The notes under the pieces are model-generated. The model was not told where the DNA came from. It made no database searches and worked only from the letters and a program-made list of their open reading frames with translations. The position numbers and the translations under genes are program-made. A DNA stretch of 64,000 nt, from positions 1 through 64,000 of the forward strand of contig JACCQI010000009.1 of assembly GCA_015709315.1 (NCBI GenBank), given 5' to 3'. This DNA comes from Desulfovibrionaceae bacterium (GTDB lineage Bacteria; Desulfobacterota; Desulfovibrionia; Desulfovibrionales; Desulfovibrionaceae). Of this stretch, positions 43,314-52,002 are shown piece after piece; position 1 is the stretch's first letter; each line of letters opens with the position of its first letter.

Positions 43314-44219
43314 TCACATGGATGATCTCGGATGAAACTTCCGATGCAGGCTTCTGAGCCTTTCGGACTCCACATGGGTGTAGATTTCCGTGGCGCTGAT
43401 GTCGGCATGGCCCAGCAGGATCTGGACGGTGCGCAGGTCAGCGCCGCCTTCCAGCAGATGCGTGGCGAACGAGTGCCGGAAGGTATGGGGCGAAATCGAC
43501 CGTTTTATGCCTGCCATTGTAGCGAATTTTTTGATTAATTTCCACACGCCCTGACGGGTCAGTCCCTTGCCGGATCGATTGAGAAACATGAAATCTTCCA
43601 CGGGCTTGAAGGAAGGGCGGGTAAATTCAAGATATTGGGCCAGGTATTCCTGCGCCGTGAAGTGAATGGGCACCAGCCGCTCCTTGGCCCCCTTGCCGAA
43701 AACCCGGAGCATGCCCACCTGGGGATCGAAATCGAGCACCTTCATGGAAATCAGCTCGGACACCCGCAATCCGGCCGCATAGAGCAATTCCAGCATGGCC
43801 TTGTCGCGCATGCCGAGCGGGGTGGAGGTGTCGGGCAGGGCAAGGACGCGGGCGACCTCGTCGCGGGTCAAAAATTCCGGGAGTTTTTTCGGCAGCTTGG
43901 GATTCTCCAGCAGATGCCCGGGGTCCTCCTTATACCACTTCTCGTCCATGGCGAAGGCAAAAAAGCCGCGCAGGGAGGAAAGATGCCGGGCCAGGGAACG
44001 GCTCTTCAGCCCTTTGGCCCGCAGGTGGGTGAGGTAAAGAAAAAGGGTGCTGTCGGTCAGCTCCTTGAGCGCAAAGGACTTGTCCGCAAGGAAAACGAGC
44101 AGGGACTGGAGGTCGGCGGCATAACCGGCCAGGCTGTTTTCGGACAGCCCCTTTTCCACAAGCAGATATTCGAGATAACGGTCAACCCAGGGGTGATTAA
44201 TGGTATCGGCTGATTTCAT
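43314..44219 (-). CDS. xerD: Tyrosine recombinase XerD/XerC
   Basis: Site-specific recombinase of 301 residues that resolves chromosome dimers. Catalytic residues are visible: Arg152 in GLRVSEL, Lys near 177 in GKGAKE, His245 and Arg248 in HTFRH, His271 in LGHADIS, and nucleophile Tyr280 in EIYTHV. The C-terminal tail RLRSLHRKFHPRS is XerD-like. The start at 44219 is chosen over an in-frame extension for normal length. No other mobile-element genes are nearby, so it is the housekeeping enzyme. Confidence 0.93.
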   Translation of the reverse strand: MKSADTINHPWVDRYLEYLLVEKGLSENSLAGYAADLQSLLVFLADKSFALKELTDSTLFLYLTHLRAKGLKSRSLARHLSSLRGFFAFAMDEKWYKEDPGHLLENPKLPKKLPEFLTRDEVARVLALPDTSTPLGMRDKAMLELLYAAGLRVSELISMKVLDFDPQVGMLRVFGKGAKERLVPIHFTAQEYLAQYLEFTRPSFKPVEDFMFLNRSGKGLTRQGVWKLIKKFATMAGIKRSISPHTFRHSFATHLLEGGADLRTVQILLGHADISATEIYTHVESERLRSLHRKFHPRSSM

Positions 44220-44345
44220 TACTTTTCGCGGCTTCAGGATCACGACAGGATCACGGTTTGATACATTAATAATATTGGATGATATCAATGGCTACAGGAT
44301 AATCGTCCCCGAAGTCACATCCCATACCGTCTAGCTATCAAGGGC

Positions 44346-44399
44346 GGGGTCAAAGAGCAACGGTTCGCGTTGACAGTTGCTCAGGCCCCAATTATGTAA
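44346..44399 (+). promoter_or_regulatory. Promoter and overlapping hairpin upstream of dapL
   Basis: TTGACA (44370-44375), 17-nt spacer and TATGTA (44393-44398). The -35 box lies in the loop of an inverted repeat, GAGCAAC/GTTGCTC (44355-44361 with 44376-44382), itself inside a GGGG/CCCC pair (44346-44349 with 44386-44389). The symmetry suggests an operator overlapping the promoter. Confidence 0.5.
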
Positions 44400-44433
44400 G
44401 TTTTTCCATTGTGAATCCAAGGAGACACCAACC

Positions 44434-45600
44434 ATGTCCGATTTCAAGTTAGCCGACCGCCTCTCCACCTTGCCGCCGTACCTGTTCGCGGCCATCGACA
44501 AAGCCAAGGCCGAGGTGGCTGCCGGCGGCATGGACATCATCAGCCTGGGCATCGGCGATCCCGATCTGCCGACCCCGGACTTCATCATCGAGGCCCTGTA
44601 CGAAGGGGCCAAGAAACCTGAAAATCACCAATATCCTTCTTATATCGGCATGCCTGCATACCGCCGGGCCGTGGCCGACTGGTACAAGCAGCGCTTCAAC
44701 GTCGACCTGGACGCCGACACCGAGGTCGTCAGCCTGATCGGCTCCAAGGAAGGCATCGCGCATTTCCCGCTGGCCTACGTCAATCCCGGCGACATGGTCC
44801 TGGTGGCCACGCCCAACTATCCGGTCTACGGCATCGCCACGGAATTCGCGGGCGGCGTGGTCGAATACCTGCCGCTGCTCGAGGAAAACGACTTCCTGGT
44901 CGACCTGGACGCGGTGAGTGACGACACCTGGGCAAAGGCCAAGATGATCTTCGTCTGCTACCCGAACAACCCGACCGCGGCCACGGCCACCAAGGGATTC
45001 TATGAGCGTCTCATCGAGAAGGCCAAGGAATTCAACGTGATCGTCGTTTCCGACGCCGCGTACACCGAAATCTACTACGATCCGGCCAACAAACCCCTGT
45101 CGATCCTGGAATGCGAGGGGGCCAAGGACGTGGCCATCGAGTTCCACTCCCTGTCCAAGACCTACAACATGACCGGCTGGCGCGTGGGCATGGCCGTGGG
45201 CAACGCGAGCCTCGTGGCCGGGCTGGGCAAAATCAAGGAAAACGTGGACTCCGGCATTTTCCCGGCCGTCCAGGAAGCGGGCATCGCCGCGCTGACAAAG
45301 GGCGAGCCGTTTGCCGAACAGTTCCGCGCCATCTACAAGGAACGCCGAGACGTCATGTGCGCCGCCCTGAACAAGGCGGGCATCAAGCACCGCGTGCCGG
45401 ACGCTTCCTTCTACATCTGGTGCAACACTCCCGAGGGCCTCAAATCGTCGGAATTCGTGACCAGCGTCCTGAAACAGACAGGCGTGGTGCTCACTCCCGG
45501 CAACGGCTTCGGGACCCCGGGAGAAGGGTACTTCCGCATCTCCCTGACAGTGAAGAACGATCTGCTTGAGGAGGCGGTATCCAGAATTTCGAAACTGTGA
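44434..45600 (+). CDS. dapL: LL-diaminopimelate aminotransferase
   Basis: Class I PLP aminotransferase making LL-diaminopimelate directly from tetrahydrodipicolinate, bypassing the acylated route. The 388-residue protein has GIGDPDLPTP (39-48), PNNPTAA (177-183) and PLP Lys242 in SLSKTYNMTGWR. Close relatives with the same fold act on alanine or other amino acids, but the overall pattern and the lysA gene nearby favour DapL. AAGGAG lies about 9 nt upstream of the ATG. Confidence 0.88.
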   Translation: MSDFKLADRLSTLPPYLFAAIDKAKAEVAAGGMDIISLGIGDPDLPTPDFIIEALYEGAKKPENHQYPSYIGMPAYRRAVADWYKQRFNVDLDADTEVVSLIGSKEGIAHFPLAYVNPGDMVLVATPNYPVYGIATEFAGGVVEYLPLLEENDFLVDLDAVSDDTWAKAKMIFVCYPNNPTAATATKGFYERLIEKAKEFNVIVVSDAAYTEIYYDPANKPLSILECEGAKDVAIEFHSLSKTYNMTGWRVGMAVGNASLVAGLGKIKENVDSGIFPAVQEAGIAALTKGEPFAEQFRAIYKERRDVMCAALNKAGIKHRVPDASFYIWCNTPEGLKSSEFVTSVLKQTGVVLTPGNGFGTPGEGYFRISLTVKNDLLEEAVSRISKL

Positions 45601-46100
45601 TCTGCTACGTGAGCCTCGGCTCGAACGTGGGAGACACCGAAGACAATATACACGAGGCGCTGGTCCTGCTCGAGGACTACGGCGACGACATCCGGCTCAA
45701 GGGCGTGTCCGACTATTACGTGACCGAGCCGCAGGGCGACGTCAAGGACCAGCCGTGGTTCACCAACCAGGTGATCGAACTGGAGATCGACGCGGAAATC
45801 TGGTCGCCGCCGGGCTTCCTGTCCACATGCACGGCCATCGAGGCCAAAATGGGCCGCACCCGGACCGTCCCCGGCGGGCCTAGGCCGCTCGATATGGACA
45901 TCATCGCCTGGGGCGATGTCGAGATGGACATGGACTTCCTCACGCTGCCGCATCCACGCGCCAAGGAAAGGGCGTTCGTGCTGGTTCCGCTCAAGGAAAT
46001 AGCGCCCGATTTCGTCTTTCCCGACGGCACGACCATTGACGCGGCCCTTGAGGCCATCGATTACCGGATTGAAGGCAACAAGATCTGGCAGGACTCCTAA
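45597..46100 (+). CDS. folK: 2-amino-4-hydroxy-6-hydroxymethyldihydropteridine pyrophosphokinase
   Basis: HPPK of folate synthesis, 167 residues. YVSLGSNVGD at the N-terminus, GPRPLDMDIIAWGD near 95, and LPHPRAKERAFVLVPL give the family signature with the two metal-binding Asp residues in LDMD. Starts with GTG at 45597 overlapping the dapL TGA (GTGA), so translation is coupled. Confidence 0.93.
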   Translation: MICYVSLGSNVGDTEDNIHEALVLLEDYGDDIRLKGVSDYYVTEPQGDVKDQPWFTNQVIELEIDAEIWSPPGFLSTCTAIEAKMGRTRTVPGGPRPLDMDIIAWGDVEMDMDFLTLPHPRAKERAFVLVPLKEIAPDFVFPDGTTIDAALEAIDYRIEGNKIWQDS

Positions 46101-46123
46101 CCCCAACCGGAGCGAGGCGTAAC

Positions 46124-46405
46124 ATGTTGTTGAAATTGATCATCATCGGCGTAGCGATCTTTATCGTCTACAAGCTTTTCATGGGCGACAAAAAGAAAAA
46201 GGACATGCAAAGCAAAAAGGCCACCAAGCAGCGCGTTGCTGCCGGGGAGATGGTCAAGGACCCCATCTGCGGCACCTACGTTGAGAAGGACGGCAACATC
46301 CGCGTCCGGGAAGGGGAGAAGGTCCACGTCTTCTGTTCCTACGAATGCCGGGACAAATTCCTCAAGCAGATCGAAGCCACCACCATCGAAAAAGTCGACG
46401 ACTAG
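46124..46405 (+). CDS. Membrane-anchored YHS/TRASH-like protein, 93 residues
   Basis: One N-terminal helix (about 2-19), a lysine-rich cytoplasmic linker, then a small metal-binding module with DPICGTYVE and VFCSYECRDKF. The three Cys (one plus a CxxxC) fit YHS or TRASH domains that bind a metal ion. Substrate unknown. It follows folK by 23 nt and is followed by a terminator. Confidence 0.85.
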   Translation: MLLKLIIIGVAIFIVYKLFMGDKKKKDMQSKKATKQRVAAGEMVKDPICGTYVEKDGNIRVREGEKVHVFCSYECRDKFLKQIEATTIEKVDD

Positions 46406-46432
46406 TCCCTCGCGCCACATCATCCCAAATGT

Positions 46433-46459
46433 AAAAGGCCCTGCAAAGGGCCTTTTTTT
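46433..46459 (+). terminator. Terminator after dapL-folK-YHS gene
   Basis: A 9-bp stem (46433-46441 with 46448-46456) is followed by a T-run. Works on the plus strand and may also serve the convergent pseudogene. Confidence 0.88.
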
Positions 46460-46499
46460 ATGGTATTTCTTGATAAGTCGAAAAAAGGGCGGTGGACCG

Positions 46500-46906
46500 T
46501 CATTGAATGCGGACGCCGTCGCCGCAGCAGTCCCCAAAGTAGCGACGCACCAGCCTGGAGATTGTGCCGTTCTCGATCAACCGGGCCAATGCGGCGTCGA
46601 TCTCCGGCATTTTCGCTATGTGGGAAGACCGTTTCGACATGGCGATCCACGCCCGTGGCTATGTCGGCCTGTCCGTTTTCCAGCTCCAGCAAACATCTTG
46701 ACCACGGGCGGGGTGCCATTTGAAGGTGACATTGAGTTCACGGCCGATGGCGTTGAGAATGTCGTGGTCAAGGCCACGCCGCCCGCATCCGTTTGGGTAC
46801 GAAACGGGGGCCGGTATTCGGTGGTCACGATAAGCACGTCTTCCGAAGCGAACGCGGGAAGGGCGCAAAGCACGGCGCAGACGACGAAGAAACAGATACG
46901 CTTCAT
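46500..46906 (-). pseudogene. Decayed periplasmic amino-acid-binding protein (SBP_bac_3 type)
   Basis: The first 35 codons from 46906 read as a normal signal peptide and mature start (VLIVTTEYRPPF). The sequence then continues in a second frame (DHDILNAIGRELNVTFKWH), a third (CLLELENGQADIATGVDRHVET), and ends in another with IDAALARLIENGTISRLVRRYFG, the usual C-terminus of the family. About half of the normal 250-residue protein is absent. At least three frame changes and one large internal deletion make it non-functional. Confidence 0.85.
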
Positions 46907-47377
46907 GGGTTCGGCTCGATTCTTTTATCCAATACGACCCCAACTGACTATTTGTCAAAAGCTTAGGCTTCACCGGCCCCCTTTAATTCTTTCCTGAGAG
47001 GGCATAGGTACGACTTCCCGCCCCAAGACGAGCACGAACCCGTTCTTTCATTCAAAATGCCTTAGAAACGAAATGCGGGCGAAGACATTCGCGGCCGGGT
47101 GATGCATCGCTTTACGATAAGCGCTTGCACAGGTAACCGAATCTCAAACATTTCGCTATTTCAGTATGTTGTATAATTGTCTCATAATGTAAATTATGTA
47201 AACTTTTAACAAATATGCCTGAAACAGAGGCATCGAAAACCCGGCGCTTTCACCTCTCCTCTTTTGGGACCCGTTGTTGCCGTAAACGTTGAATGGTGAT
47301 TGAGAGTTTTGATGGGTGCTGGTAATGGTTCCCCATCGGAAACAATGAAAAGTCGCTTGTGCGGCGTATGAGGCACA
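46907..47377. other. 471-bp AT-richer gap upstream of the TPR-type gene
   Basis: I see no supportable gene. It contains a TATAAT (near 47172-47177) and next to it a perfect CATAAT-N4-ATTATG inverted repeat (47183-47198). These could be the promoter and operator of the downstream gene. A 79-codon minus-strand frame across 47206-47445 lacks coding signs. Confidence 0.5.
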
Positions 47378-49474
47378 ATGAAATCATTTATCGCATCCAT
47401 CCTGTCCCTTTCGGTCATCCTTCCTTTCACCCTGGCGACCGCCATCGCCGCGCCCGACCGGACCTTTCAGGAATGGCTTGAACAATACGATGCATGGGAT
47501 CGCCTGGAACATGAATATTCCCAGGCCCCCTCCCAGGATTCGCCGGAGAACATCCTTAAACGCGCCGAGGTGTACCTCAACCTCAATTCGCCGGAGAAAG
47601 CGCTTGAAATCATCGAAATGACGCCATCGTTCACCGACGAATCCATGGAGGCCCGCCGTTTGTGGATGGGTGGACAGGCCCAGCGCGCCCTCGGCGACCT
47701 GTCCAAGGCCGTGTTATGGTTCACCCAAGCCGGTACGCATATGGAAGAATCAGCCATGCGCTCGCAATTCCAACAAGAACCCGGCCTGAGCGCCATCTGG
47801 CAGGATGTCTGGCTCAAGATGTACTGGTCGTATGCGTCCAATTACACCCTTTCTAGGGACACGCAAAAAGCCACCCTGATGCAGATGCTGGATACCGCAC
47901 GTGCGGTCTGGGGAACGACTTTCTGGGAAACCGCCCATTCGCTGCTGAATCCGGCTCCAATCGCCCCGGCCGAGGCCTCGGTTCACCCCGCCCCCACGCC
48001 TGAAGCGACAGCCATCCCTGTGGTCACCGTCCGTGACACGCAATTGATTGCACGGTCCATGGCATTGGTATCCTTGGAGGAATTCAGCGATGCATTGACG
48101 ACCGTGTCCGGCATTTCATCTGTCCCGGCCAAGACCTTTTGGACATCCATCGTCATCTTTGTGGAAAACGGCAGCCTGCCCTCCAACCTTGATGTATTCC
48201 TTGAGGGCAACTACCTGAAAGCAAAAGCCTTTTGGGCCGGAAACGTGCTGGCGGCCCATTCCTTGTCACGCAGCCAATGGTATCTCGGCAACCCGGACTC
48301 CGGTCCTTGGACGAAATTTCGCAACAACGTCCTGAACATGGACTTCAACCAAGCCATCAAGGCCATCGACAATGAATTGGGTTCCATGCTCATCTCCGAG
48401 CAGACGACCACCTTGCTCAACAGCTTCAAGCTCGCCCTTTCCCTGGCGAACGGCGATTTCATTTCTTCAACAACTACTTGGAATAAATTGAATAAAAAGA
48501 ACCTCCCCATCACCCTGCGGTTGGCGGGGATGTTGGCCTTCAAGGAGGACTTTAAGAACGTCCTGCCGGACAATCCGGCCGAGGCGTACCGCCTCTACCC
48601 TGTTTTGTCCGCCCTTTCCGGCGCGGCCGGGCGGGAAGTCCATGAACGGACGGACGCCCCCTTCTGGACCACGGCCCAGCCTGACCAATTGCGAAGCCTG
48701 GTCAAGGAGCAATATCCTTTGGACCGTCTGCTGTTGCTCGCCTATTGGCAGCAGTATTTCGCGGACAACCCATCCGTGGCCCTGGCCAAGCGGGCCGCCT
48801 TTCTGTTCGACGACACCTCGTTCGGCATCCGAAGCCTGATCTTCCTTGCGGACGACGCGGTCAATGCCAAGAAGCTCCAAATGGGGGCGTTCTACCTGAA
48901 CCGGATCAATGAGGCCACCCTGCCCCCGGACCTCCAGGTCGCCTGGCTGGACATCAAAACGCGGCTTGAGCTCAATTCCGGCAGACAGGCCACCGCCCTC
49001 ACCACCTACAAGGAAATGGTGGCCACGGGGGAATCCATTCCGGTCATGACCCGGCTCCGCATGGCACTGCTCTACCAGCAGCGCAAGGAATACAAGGCCG
49101 CCCAGGCCGAGTTGCTGGCCATGTGGGACCAGCGGGCCTCCATGACCACCGCGTTGCAGGCGGAAACCCTGTTCTGGCTCGGCGAAGGCGAACATGCCAT
49201 GGGCAACACGGATAAGGCCCTGGACTATTACCTGCGGCTGGCCTGGCAATATCCGCAGGAAAACATCTGGTGCCTGACGGCCATGTATCGCGCTTCCCTG
49301 ATCTACGAGAAACGGGGCAAGTACGAGACCGCCAAAAAATTGCTCGGAACCGTGGTTCGCAACGCCTCCCGCAAGGAGCAACGCGAGGCGGCCAAGGCCC
49401 GCATCGACGCCATCGAGCGCAAGATGGGCAGCGAGGAGAAAGACGGCAAAAGCACCCTCGTATACCCCTTCTAG
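47378..49474 (+). CDS. Secreted tetratricopeptide-type protein, 698 residues
   Basis: The signal peptide ends near AIAA (residues 22-25), so the protein is exported. The remainder is mostly helical with TPR-like units, clearest near 57-85 (ILKRAEVYLNLNSPEKALEI) and at 560-680 (ALLYQQRKEYKAAQAELLAM; AETLFWLGEGEHAMGNTDKA; ASLIYEKRGKYETAKKLLG). A Pro/Ala linker (PAPIAPAEASVHPAPTPEAT) lies near 195-215. I do not recognise a specific family; it may scaffold an envelope complex. It ends 1 nt before azlC. Confidence 0.85.
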   Translation: MKSFIASILSLSVILPFTLATAIAAPDRTFQEWLEQYDAWDRLEHEYSQAPSQDSPENILKRAEVYLNLNSPEKALEIIEMTPSFTDESMEARRLWMGGQAQRALGDLSKAVLWFTQAGTHMEESAMRSQFQQEPGLSAIWQDVWLKMYWSYASNYTLSRDTQKATLMQMLDTARAVWGTTFWETAHSLLNPAPIAPAEASVHPAPTPEATAIPVVTVRDTQLIARSMALVSLEEFSDALTTVSGISSVPAKTFWTSIVIFVENGSLPSNLDVFLEGNYLKAKAFWAGNVLAAHSLSRSQWYLGNPDSGPWTKFRNNVLNMDFNQAIKAIDNELGSMLISEQTTTLLNSFKLALSLANGDFISSTTTWNKLNKKNLPITLRLAGMLAFKEDFKNVLPDNPAEAYRLYPVLSALSGAAGREVHERTDAPFWTTAQPDQLRSLVKEQYPLDRLLLLAYWQQYFADNPSVALAKRAAFLFDDTSFGIRSLIFLADDAVNAKKLQMGAFYLNRINEATLPPDLQVAWLDIKTRLELNSGRQATALTTYKEMVATGESIPVMTRLRMALLYQQRKEYKAAQAELLAMWDQRASMTTALQAETLFWLGEGEHAMGNTDKALDYYLRLAWQYPQENIWCLTAMYRASLIYEKRGKYETAKKLLGTVVRNASRKEQREAAKARIDAIERKMGSEEKDGKSTLVYPF

Positions 49475-49475
49475 C

Positions 49476-50171
49476 ATGAAAATCAGCGGGTTGAGCCTTG
49501 ATTCCGCGCGGTACGGGGCCATGCGGTCACTGCCTGTTGCCGTGTCCGTCTTCGCCTACGGCATGGTCTATGGCCTGTTGACCCGCGAAGCGGATCTGTC
49601 ATTCACGGAGGCAGTTCTGAGCAGCGGCCTGGTTTTCGCTGGGTCCGCCCAATTCGTGGCCTTGGACATGTGGACCCATCCGCTTCCTGTGGCCGCCTTG
49701 ATTTTCACCACTTTCATCGTCAACCTGCGCCATGTGCTCATGGGCGCATCCCTTGCGCCCTGGCTCGATCCATTGCCTCGCCGGCACCGCTGGCCCCTGC
49801 TTTTCCTCATGGCGGACGAAACATGGGCCTTGACCTATGGCGCGATCCACAAAGACAAGTCGGACATGGGGTTCATGGTGGGTGCCGGAGCCGTCATCTG
49901 GGCCGCCTGGATGGGTGCGACCGTCACCGGCCGCATGGTCGGGACGATCATCCCGAATCCCGAAGCCTTTGGCCTGGACTTCGCGTTCACCGCCGTCTTC
50001 CTTGCGCTCCTGGCCGGCCTATGGAAGGGAAAGGGGGATATTCCGCCCTGGCTCGTTGCCGCCACCACTGCCTTGGTCGCGCACCACTTCATTCCCGGCA
50101 AATGGTATATCGTGGCCGGCGGACTGGCCGGAAGCCTGACCGGCCTGTGGGGGAACCGTGCAGACGGATAG
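49476..50171 (+). CDS. azlC: AzlC family branched-chain amino acid exporter, large subunit
   Basis: Membrane protein of 231 residues with about five helices. The block FAGSAQFVALDMW followed by TTFIVNLRHVLMGASLAPWL is the AzlC signature. Works with AzlD to export branched-chain amino acids (YgaZ in E. coli). Overlaps azlD by 14 nt, and begins directly after the TPR-type gene. Confidence 0.93.
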   Translation: MKISGLSLDSARYGAMRSLPVAVSVFAYGMVYGLLTREADLSFTEAVLSSGLVFAGSAQFVALDMWTHPLPVAALIFTTFIVNLRHVLMGASLAPWLDPLPRRHRWPLLFLMADETWALTYGAIHKDKSDMGFMVGAGAVIWAAWMGATVTGRMVGTIIPNPEAFGLDFAFTAVFLALLAGLWKGKGDIPPWLVAATTALVAHHFIPGKWYIVAGGLAGSLTGLWGNRADG

Positions 50172-50454
50172 CCTGATAGCCATAGTCGGCATGGCCCTGG
50201 TCACCTACCTGACCCGCATCGGCGGTCCGCCGCTCGTCCGCCTGGTCCGGGGCAACCGCCGCATGGAGGCGTGCCTCGCCCGGCTGCCCGGCTCCATCCT
50301 GGCCGCCCTGCTCGCCCCGCTCGTCTTTGCGGTTGGCCCCGCCGAAGCCGCGGCCTCGGCCGTCACCCTGCTGGTTTCGGTCAAATTCCGGTCCATGCCC
50401 CTGGCTCTTGTCGCAGGCGTCTGGGCTGTGGTCATCTTTCGGCATATGATATAG
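50158..50454 (+). CDS. azlD: AzlD family branched-chain amino acid exporter, small subunit
   Basis: Small membrane partner of AzlC, 98 residues, with about four short helices. AIVGMALVTYLTRIGGP at the start and FRSMPLALVAGVWAVVIFR at the end are typical (YgaH-like). Reading overlaps the end of azlC. Confidence 0.92.
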   Translation: MQTDSLIAIVGMALVTYLTRIGGPPLVRLVRGNRRMEACLARLPGSILAALLAPLVFAVGPAEAAASAVTLLVSVKFRSMPLALVAGVWAVVIFRHMI

Positions 50455-50468
50455 AACTTGTCGTGATT

Positions 50469-50502
50469 AAAAGAAAAAATCCGAGAGCCTTCGCTCCCGG
50501 AC
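50469..50502 (-). terminator. Terminator after mgsA (convergent with azlCD)
   Basis: A stem TCCGAGAGC / GCTCCCGGA-like (50480-50488 with 50492-50501, one bulge) is followed on the minus strand by T6-C-T4. Probably serves mgsA and may also stop azlCD. Confidence 0.75.
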
Positions 50503-50533
50503 TGATGCTTTTCCCGTGTGCGACACCGTCCGC

Positions 50534-51004
50534 CTACGGCAAATCCCGTCTGACGTAGGCCGAATAATCCGTCTTGTGGATGACGAACTCATGGTCGAAG
50601 AACGGCGAGGAAATCAGGAACTCCGCCGACGACCGATTGCTGGCCGTGGGGATATTGTAGAGCACGGCGATGCGCAGCAGCGCCTTGACGTCCACGTCGT
50701 GCGGCTGGGGCTGCATGGGGTCCCAAAAGAAAAAGAGCACGTCCACCTTGCCATCGGCGATGGAGGCTCCCAGTTGCTGGTCGCCACCCAAGGGGCCGGA
50801 CTTCAACCGATGGACTTCCTTTACCTTTTCACCTCCCGACTTGGCCGCCAACTCCTTGAGCAGGTCTTCGACCAGACCGCCCGTGGTGCCGGTGGCCATC
50901 AGGTTGTGCTGCCGCAGCACATCATAATTGCAGGCAATGAAATCCAGCAATTCCTTCTTGCAATTGTCGTGTGCCACCACTGCGATATTCTTTATTTTTT
51001 TCAT
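50534..51004 (-). CDS. mgsA: Methylglyoxal synthase
   Basis: Converts dihydroxyacetone phosphate to methylglyoxal, relieving sugar-phosphate stress; 156 residues. TGTTGGL binds phosphate, SGPLGGDQQLGA is the active-site loop with the catalytic Asp, and FFWDPMQPQPHDVDVKALLR holds the conserved Asp and His, followed by ASNRSSAEFL. Relates functionally to tpiA in this window, whose product controls the same substrate pool. Confidence 0.95.
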   Translation of the reverse strand: MKKIKNIAVVAHDNCKKELLDFIACNYDVLRQHNLMATGTTGGLVEDLLKELAAKSGGEKVKEVHRLKSGPLGGDQQLGASIADGKVDVLFFFWDPMQPQPHDVDVKALLRIAVLYNIPTASNRSSAEFLISSPFFDHEFVIHKTDYSAYVRRDLP

Positions 51005-51155
51005 ATGTTATCCCTATCAGAAAGTTCGTGAATCAACACATGCCAAGTCTTGTCACAACGGGCCGGAATATTCAATGCGGGGCACGAAAAAGACACAGGG
51101 TTTTCAAACGACAGAACAAACGGCGATCTCCCGACACAAAGCGTACCGCCAATTC

Positions 51156-51776
51156 CTATTCGATAAAGCCCAACAGCGACAGGCCGTCCCGAAACAGCAT
51201 GACGCCCAACAGGCACAGGGCCAGTCCCAGGACGCGCATGATCCAGGCATACACCTTGCCCTGCAAAAACGCCTTGGATCGTCCCGCCAGCACGGCCGTG
51301 ACGACTTTGGCACCCACCAGGCAGACGTAAAAGCCCAGGAGAAAGGCGACAAGTGATGCAATGCCTCTTTCCAGCGCCCCGGCCATGATCGAACCGCCCA
51401 CACTGAGCCAGAACAGGTACGGGTGCGGACTCAGGGCATTGACCAAAACGCCCTTGAGCAGGGACCGGGGCCTTGCGTCTTCGACCTCGACCACAACGCC
51501 CCTTGTGCGGAGGGATTCCCACCCCATATAAAGAATAAAGCCGCCGCCAGCCAAAGAAACGGCTCCGAGAACACTCTTGAAACCAGACAGTTGCGAAAGG
51601 AACAAAAGGGTCAGCAGGATGATGGGGGCGTCCGTGACCAGCGGAGACAGGGCCACCCGAACCCCGGCCCCGATGTCGTGGCGCAGGGTCTCGGAAATGA
51701 CCAGCGCCAGCAACGGACCGGGCGAAAACCCGGCCGACAGGCCCAGCACCATACCGAGGAATAAATAATGCGTCAT
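51156..51776 (-). CDS. LysE family amino acid exporter
   Basis: Six-helix membrane protein of 206 residues. GLSAGFSPGPLLALVISETLRHD at the N-terminus is the LysE/RhtB signature, with the ALSPHPYLFWLSVGG segment in the middle. Exported substrate unknown. Monocistronic; the gaps on each side show no gene. Confidence 0.9.
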   Translation of the reverse strand: MTHYLFLGMVLGLSAGFSPGPLLALVISETLRHDIGAGVRVALSPLVTDAPIILLTLLFLSQLSGFKSVLGAVSLAGGGFILYMGWESLRTRGVVVEVEDARPRSLLKGVLVNALSPHPYLFWLSVGGSIMAGALERGIASLVAFLLGFYVCLVGAKVVTAVLAGRSKAFLQGKVYAWIMRVLGLALCLLGVMLFRDGLSLLGFIE

Positions 51777-51872
51777 CTCACGGAATTCCTGCCTGAAGAC
51801 GGGGGATTAGGCAAGTACTGGCCGGATTCCGGTTGCCGGGACCTATGATTCTGTGCCTATGCCGAACAAGAG

Positions 51873-51945
51873 AGACCGGCCAGGCAAGGCGCGGTCGGCT
51901 CGAACAACGTCGAACGTCCGTTCCTTTCAACTCCCTGGCCGGTCT
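51873..51945. repeat. 12-bp perfect inverted repeat with a 49-nt interior
   Basis: AGACCGGCCAGG (51873-51884) is the exact reverse complement of 51934-51945. The interior contains two TCGAAC copies. It lies in the 254-bp gap between torD and the LysE gene, with no coding sequence of its own that I can support. Could be an untranslated-region structure or remnant of a mobile sequence. Confidence 0.6.
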
Positions 51946-52002
51946 GCACGTAATCGTTGTTGACGCAAACCGTTCCGCCGCCCTCCCCTGTCAGGCCGCA
52001 AT

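Noticed and set aside
43314-44219. XerD-like recombinase as evidence of an integrated element
   Set aside because: The protein is a full-length housekeeping Xer type in a core operon, with no attachment-site repeats or phage genes nearby.
44235-44256. Two tandem 11-bp copies of CAGGATCACG(A/G) upstream of xerD
   Set aside because: Only two copies and no symmetry; not enough to call a regulatory repeat.
47206-47445. 79-codon minus-strand frame upstream of the TPR-type gene
   Set aside because: No ribosome binding site, no coding bias, and it overlaps the start of the real gene and its likely promoter.
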